A stretch of 64,000 nt of DNA from the NCBI GenBank assembly GCA_035560555.1, contig DATMZF010000021.1, positions 62,001 through 126,000 on the forward strand, read 5' to 3'. The position numbers were made by a program, and so were the translations under genes. A model generated the notes under the pieces. It did no database searches. It saw nothing but the letters and a program-made list of their open reading frames with translations, and was not told where the DNA came from. Every line of letters begins with the position of its first letter. Position 1 is the stretch's first letter. Below are positions 60,695 through 64,000 of this stretch, one piece after another. This DNA is from UBA11090 sp035560555. Lineage in GTDB: Bacteria > Spirochaetota > Spirochaetia > Treponematales > Rectinemataceae.

Positions 60695-62206
60695 TCAGGA
60701 ATGAAAAAGATTGTTGCCCGCGAAAAACGGATCGCTCGTAGCGTTCAAACCCAATCGGCGCAAGCCTACTTCGTCTCCCGTGGCCGGTATGTGCGTAAGG
60801 TGCAGCTCGCAGCCGGACAGGGCCTTGAGGGCTTCCATGGCAGCCTGGGCCGAAGGGTTCATGGCCGCGCTGACGGAGAGGGCGATAAGGGCCTCGTCCA
60901 GGCTCAGGGATACCGATTTTCGCCCCAGAACATCCCGCTTCAGGCTCGCGATGCTCGCCGTGACGACAGGCGGGAGCAGGTGTATCTTGGAGGGAATTCC
61001 GGCCAGGTGCTTCGCGGCGTTGAGAACGACGGCGCTGGACGCGTGGAGGAAGGGCGAGTTCTTTCCGGTGACGATGGAGCCGTCGGGGAGTCCCAAGGCG
61101 GCTCCGACGCATATGCCCTGATTCCCCTTCCCTTCTTTCAGGGCTTTCTCGGCGGCCGCCCTGGCCTGAGCCACGACCTTCCTATCCTCCGGCTTAATGC
61201 CCAGCTCATCCATGATGGCCTGAACGCGAAGGAAAAGGGGCTTTTCGGAGATTCCCAGGGCGTACTCGCAGCTGTGCCGGAAATAGCGTCGTATTATTTC
61301 CTGGCATGCCGCCTCCCTCACCGCCTGATCGTCGACGATTCCCGAAGCGATGCGGTTCACGCCCATCTCCGTCGGGGAGCGGTATCCCGCGGTCCCGTCC
61401 GAAACCTTGTCGAGGATATGGCGGAGCACGGGGAAGACTTCCACGTCGCGGTTGTAGTTGATGGAGGTTTCGCCGGTGGCTTCCAGATGGAAGGGATCGA
61501 CGCAGTTGAAATCCCCGAGATCCACCGTGGCTGCCTCGTAGGCGATGTTGAGGGGGTGCTTCAGCGGCATGTTCCATACGGGGAAGGTCTCGAACTTGGC
61601 GTAGCTCGCCTTCCTGCCATCGACATGGTCTTTGTAGACGAGGGACAGGGCCGTGGCGAGCTTGCCCGATCCCGGCCCCGGCCCCGTGACGACGACGATG
61701 GGTTTGGTGGTCGGAATATAGTCGTTGGCGCCGTAGCCTTCCGGGCTCACGATGCATTCGACATCGTTGGGATAGCCTTTCGTCGGCTTATGCTTGAATA
61801 CCTTCACGCCCCTGCGTTCCAGAAGGGAACCGAACTGTTCGGCGGCGGGCTGGCCTTCGAAGCGGGTTATCACGACGGCCGCGACCGATACGCCCCAATC
61901 CGCCAGCTGGTCGAGAATCTGCAGCGCGCTCGCGTCGTAGGTGATGCCGAAATCGCCGCGCATCCGCTTTCTCTCTATATCGCCGGCGTAGATGCACAGG
62001 ATGACTTCGGCCTTGTCCTTGAGCATGGAAAGAAGCTTGATCTTCACATTGGGGTCGTAGCCGGGAAGAACCCTGGCCGCGTGCCAGTCCCAGAGGAGTT
62101 TCCCCCCAAATTCCAGGTAAAGTTTTTCGGTTCCAACCGCCCTGGCGCTTATGAATGCCGCCTGCTCCGCGAGATATTTTTCATTGTCGAATGCTTGAAC
62201 ATGCAC
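60695..62206 (-). CDS. DUF1846-family protein
   Basis: The 503-residue protein belongs to DUF1846, whose structure is known but whose function is not firmly established. Supporting blocks are the N-terminal FDNEKYLAEQAAFI, the nucleotide-binding-like VTGPGPGSGKLATALS (about residue 175), GETSINYNRDVEVFPVLRHIL and the late KNSPFLHASSAVVLNAAKHLAG. GTG at 62206, with AGAAGG upstream, gives the usual family start; the frame is open eight codons further into gltX. It follows gltX by four bases, so the two are cotranscribed. A ligase or kinase activity acting on an amino acid is a guess. Confidence 0.85.
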   Translation of the reverse strand: MHVQAFDNEKYLAEQAAFISARAVGTEKLYLEFGGKLLWDWHAARVLPGYDPNVKIKLLSMLKDKAEVILCIYAGDIERKRMRGDFGITYDASALQILDQLADWGVSVAAVVITRFEGQPAAEQFGSLLERRGVKVFKHKPTKGYPNDVECIVSPEGYGANDYIPTTKPIVVVTGPGPGSGKLATALSLVYKDHVDGRKASYAKFETFPVWNMPLKHPLNIAYEAATVDLGDFNCVDPFHLEATGETSINYNRDVEVFPVLRHILDKVSDGTAGYRSPTEMGVNRIASGIVDDQAVREAACQEIIRRYFRHSCEYALGISEKPLFLRVQAIMDELGIKPEDRKVVAQARAAAEKALKEGKGNQGICVGAALGLPDGSIVTGKNSPFLHASSAVVLNAAKHLAGIPSKIHLLPPVVTASIASLKRDVLGRKSVSLSLDEALIALSVSAAMNPSAQAAMEALKALSGCELHLTHIPATGDEVGLRRLGLNATSDPFFAGNNLFHS

Positions 62207-62210
62207 GATT

Positions 62211-63701
62211 TCAGACCTTCTGTGCGCCAAGATAGGCGATTGCCGCTTCTATTCGCGCGGCGGATTCCTCCGCTCCGAGGAGCTGGATGGATTCGAAAAG
62301 GGGTGGACTCACCCTGGATCCGGTGATCGCCACGCGGAGCGGCATGAGCATATTCCCGAGCTTGGCGTTGATTTCGACCGACCGGGCCTTGAAGCGCTCT
62401 TCGGCGGCGGGGATGTCGCCGAAATCGACGCCGCGGACGAGGGCCAGATTCTCTTGAAGCATGGCCACTGCCGCGCCTACATCGAGTTTTTTGGGAATGA
62501 ATTCCTCGACGGCGGGCAAGGCCGGTCTGCCGTACAGGTAGGCCATCATGGCCGGCGCTTCCGAGAGGAGCTTGAGCCTCTCCTTCACGAGCGGCATGGC
62601 CTTCACCTCGAAGGCCTCCGCTTTCTCGTCCTCGGCGGCGCTGAGCCCGGCCTTGCGGAACCCGGCTTCGACGAGGAATGGCCTTATGGCGGCGGCCAGT
62701 TCGGCGTCGGTCTTCATCCTGATATACTGTCCGTTGAACCACTCGAGCTTCTGGTAATCGAAGATGGCGGGAGCCTTGTTCAGCTTCTCCAGCTTGAAAA
62801 GCCTCTCCATGTCGCCGAGGCTGAAGAGGTCGCGCCCTTCCTCGAAGGAGCAGCCCAAGTGGGCGATGTAATTGATCAGCGCCTCGGGGAGGTAGCCGGC
62901 CTTCCTGAACTCGTTGACGGCGGTGGCTCCATGGCGCTTCGAAAGCTTGTGGCCGTCTTGGCCGAGCACCATGGGAAGGTGGCAGAGCTCGGGCATCTCC
63001 CAGCCGAAGGCGTCGTACATGATCCTGTGCAGCGGAGCGGAAGGAATCCACTCCTGGGCCCTCATCACCTGGGTAATATTCATCAAATGATCGTCCACCA
63101 CGTTGGCGAGATGATAGGTTGGGAAGCCGTCGGACTTGAGAAGGACCGGATCGGGGCTGATGTCCTCGTTTTTCCACTCGATGGAGCCCAGGAGCCTGTC
63201 ATGGAAGACGGTGGTCCCTTCCATGGGTATCTTGAGGCGAATCACGTAATTCTTGCCTTCGGAGAGATTTTTTTCGACCTCGGCTTTATCGAGGTTCCTG
63301 CAGTGCCTGTCGTAGCCCTGGTCTCCCGTCTTGGCCTGCGCTTGATCTTCCCTGAGCTTGCTAAGCCTCTCCTCGTCGCAGAAGCAATAATATGCCTTGT
63401 CCATGGCGACGAGCTTTTCGGCATACTCCCTGTAGAGGGGGAAGCGCTCCGACTGAACGTAGGGACCCGCGGGGCCGCCGACATCAGGGCCCTCGTCCCA
63501 GTAGAATCCAAGCCATTTGAAGGTATCGTAAAGGTTCCTAACGTATTCGTCCGAATAGCGAGTTCTGTCCGTATCCTCGAGCCTGAGGATAAAGGTTCCG
63601 CCGCTCGAACGGGCGAAAAGATAGTTGATCAGGGCCGTGCGAACTCCGCCAATATGCTGGTTTCCCGTGGGGGAAGGCGCATACCTCACTCTTGTGCTCA
63701 T
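62211..63701 (-). CDS. gltX: Glutamyl-tRNA synthetase
   Basis: GluRS charges tRNA-Glu. The 496-residue class I enzyme has the HIGH equivalent HIGG (16-19) in APSPTGNQHIGGVRTALINYLFAR, the RLEDTDRTR block, and KLSKRHG as KMSKS. The helical anticodon-binding domain follows. The Cys-containing insertion CFCDEERL is also present. ATG follows AAGGAG. Both GluRS and GlnRS are present and adjacent, one gene apart. Confidence 0.96.
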   Translation of the reverse strand: MSTRVRYAPSPTGNQHIGGVRTALINYLFARSSGGTFILRLEDTDRTRYSDEYVRNLYDTFKWLGFYWDEGPDVGGPAGPYVQSERFPLYREYAEKLVAMDKAYYCFCDEERLSKLREDQAQAKTGDQGYDRHCRNLDKAEVEKNLSEGKNYVIRLKIPMEGTTVFHDRLLGSIEWKNEDISPDPVLLKSDGFPTYHLANVVDDHLMNITQVMRAQEWIPSAPLHRIMYDAFGWEMPELCHLPMVLGQDGHKLSKRHGATAVNEFRKAGYLPEALINYIAHLGCSFEEGRDLFSLGDMERLFKLEKLNKAPAIFDYQKLEWFNGQYIRMKTDAELAAAIRPFLVEAGFRKAGLSAAEDEKAEAFEVKAMPLVKERLKLLSEAPAMMAYLYGRPALPAVEEFIPKKLDVGAAVAMLQENLALVRGVDFGDIPAAEERFKARSVEINAKLGNMLMPLRVAITGSRVSPPLFESIQLLGAEESAARIEAAIAYLGAQKV

Positions 63702-63785
63702 CGGCAGCTCCTTGTCTTTAAACGACTCGCGAGTATAGCTCCCGTCCTTTCAAGGGTCAAGGAAGGGTCGAGAAGAAAACCGCTT

Positions 63786-63998
63786 TCAAGCCTGAAAACC
63801 GGCGGCCAGCCGCAGAAAAGCATAGATCGCGGCGAGGGGGAGCAAGCTGAATATAGACAGGGCAAACCAGGCGAGGAGCCTGAGGATTTTTACTTGCAAA
63901 AGTCCAAAAAGGCCGTACATAATGTCCAGGCAGAATCTTGCCACCGTCGACACGAAAAACCCGAGGGCTCCGCCGTAGAGACATTCGAAAACGACGCG
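63786..63998 (-). CDS. C-terminal part of a membrane protein (cut by the window end)
   Basis: The last 70 residues of a leftward gene are visible; it continues past base 64000. They are strongly hydrophobic and suggest two membrane helices (FFVSTVARFCLDIMYGLFGLL and LAWFALSIFSLLPLAAIYAFLRL) separated by a short basic loop. No family can be assigned. The frame ends with TGA 84 bases before the gltX start, so the two may share an operon. Confidence 0.55.
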   Translation of the reverse strand, partial: RVVFECLYGGALGFFVSTVARFCLDIMYGLFGLLQVKILRLLAWFALSIFSLLPLAAIYAFLRLAAGFQA

Positions 63999-64000
63999 GC

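Noticed and set aside
60701..62326. Plus-strand 541-codon open frame opposite the DUF1846 gene
   Set aside because: It mirrors a conserved minus-strand gene and continues into gltX; composition is that of an antisense frame.

Overview
The window is a GC-rich chromosomal segment, dense in housekeeping genes, that looks like a free-living or commensal relative of Treponema (phylum Spirochaetota). The main reason is the block dnaG - rpoD - zinc-ribbon coiled-coil protein - TPR protein - mreB - mreC - mreD - PBP2 - rodA, which from memory runs in the same order in Treponema pallidum. A LolCDE-type lipoprotein-release operon, spirochaete-style loose lipoboxes, and a BMP/PnrA-type nucleoside uptake system fit the same assignment. 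The genus cannot be fixed from the sequence alone. I see no IS element, phage, integrase, CRISPR array, plasmid function or defence island.

Layout. 1-6474 (+): a cut-off SurE-like C-terminus, tRNA-Thr and tRNA-Tyr behind a good sigma-70 promoter, a YkgJ-family protein, mltG, dnaG, rpoD and a zinc-ribbon protein. 6474-7071: the RNase P RNA gene. 7072-16278 (+): the cell-elongation operon (TPR membrane protein, mreBCD, PBP2, rodA), ending in a radical SAM/DUF2344 fusion. 16406-17092 (-): an AT-rich orphan lipoprotein. 17201-32371 (-): a long, mostly overlapping series read leftwards: prfB (with an intact programmed +1 frameshift), a PEGA-like envelope protein, ftsY, two LolC/E permeases around lolD, recA, folK, scpA, scpB, rluB, cmk, rpsA, a GAF/sigma-54 activator and a TPR protein. 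32454-40059 (-): aldose epimerase, SDR dehydrogenase, a second CMP-kinase-like protein, yicC, murC, a GH57 glucanotransferase-like enzyme and a DUF212 protein, with a palindrome-rich gap before GH57. 40163-43227 (+): an RluA-family pseudouridine synthase and hflK/hflC. 43277-43975 (-): a phosphoesterase. 44106-53124 (+): an ABC-F protein, then a nucleoside-type BMP/ABC importer, a purine nucleoside phosphorylase, a nitroreductase and a Rieske oxygenase. 53151-54383 (-): tyrS. 54599-54898 (+): an HU gene with a duplicated terminator. 55014-64000 (-): xdhC-like, glyS with a long structured leader, an orphan Liv-type binding lipoprotein, glnS, a DUF1846 protein, gltX and a cut-off membrane protein.

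How the genes fit together. The left half links DNA priming, the main sigma factor, RNase P and the rod-shape peptidoglycan machine. The middle couples membrane targeting (FtsY, Lol), chromosome segregation (ScpAB), recombination (RecA) and ribosome function (S1, RluB, RF2). The right half combines nucleoside import and phosphorolysis with four aminoacyl-tRNA synthetases. The best candidates for a second look are the Rieske/nitroreductase pair downstream of the nucleoside importer, the P-loop-altered kinase next to yicC, the palindromes at 39316-39436, the tandem duplication inside the HU terminator, and the AT-rich lipoprotein. I did not find convincing evidence of a wholly new multi-gene system; these are local oddities in a conserved backbone.
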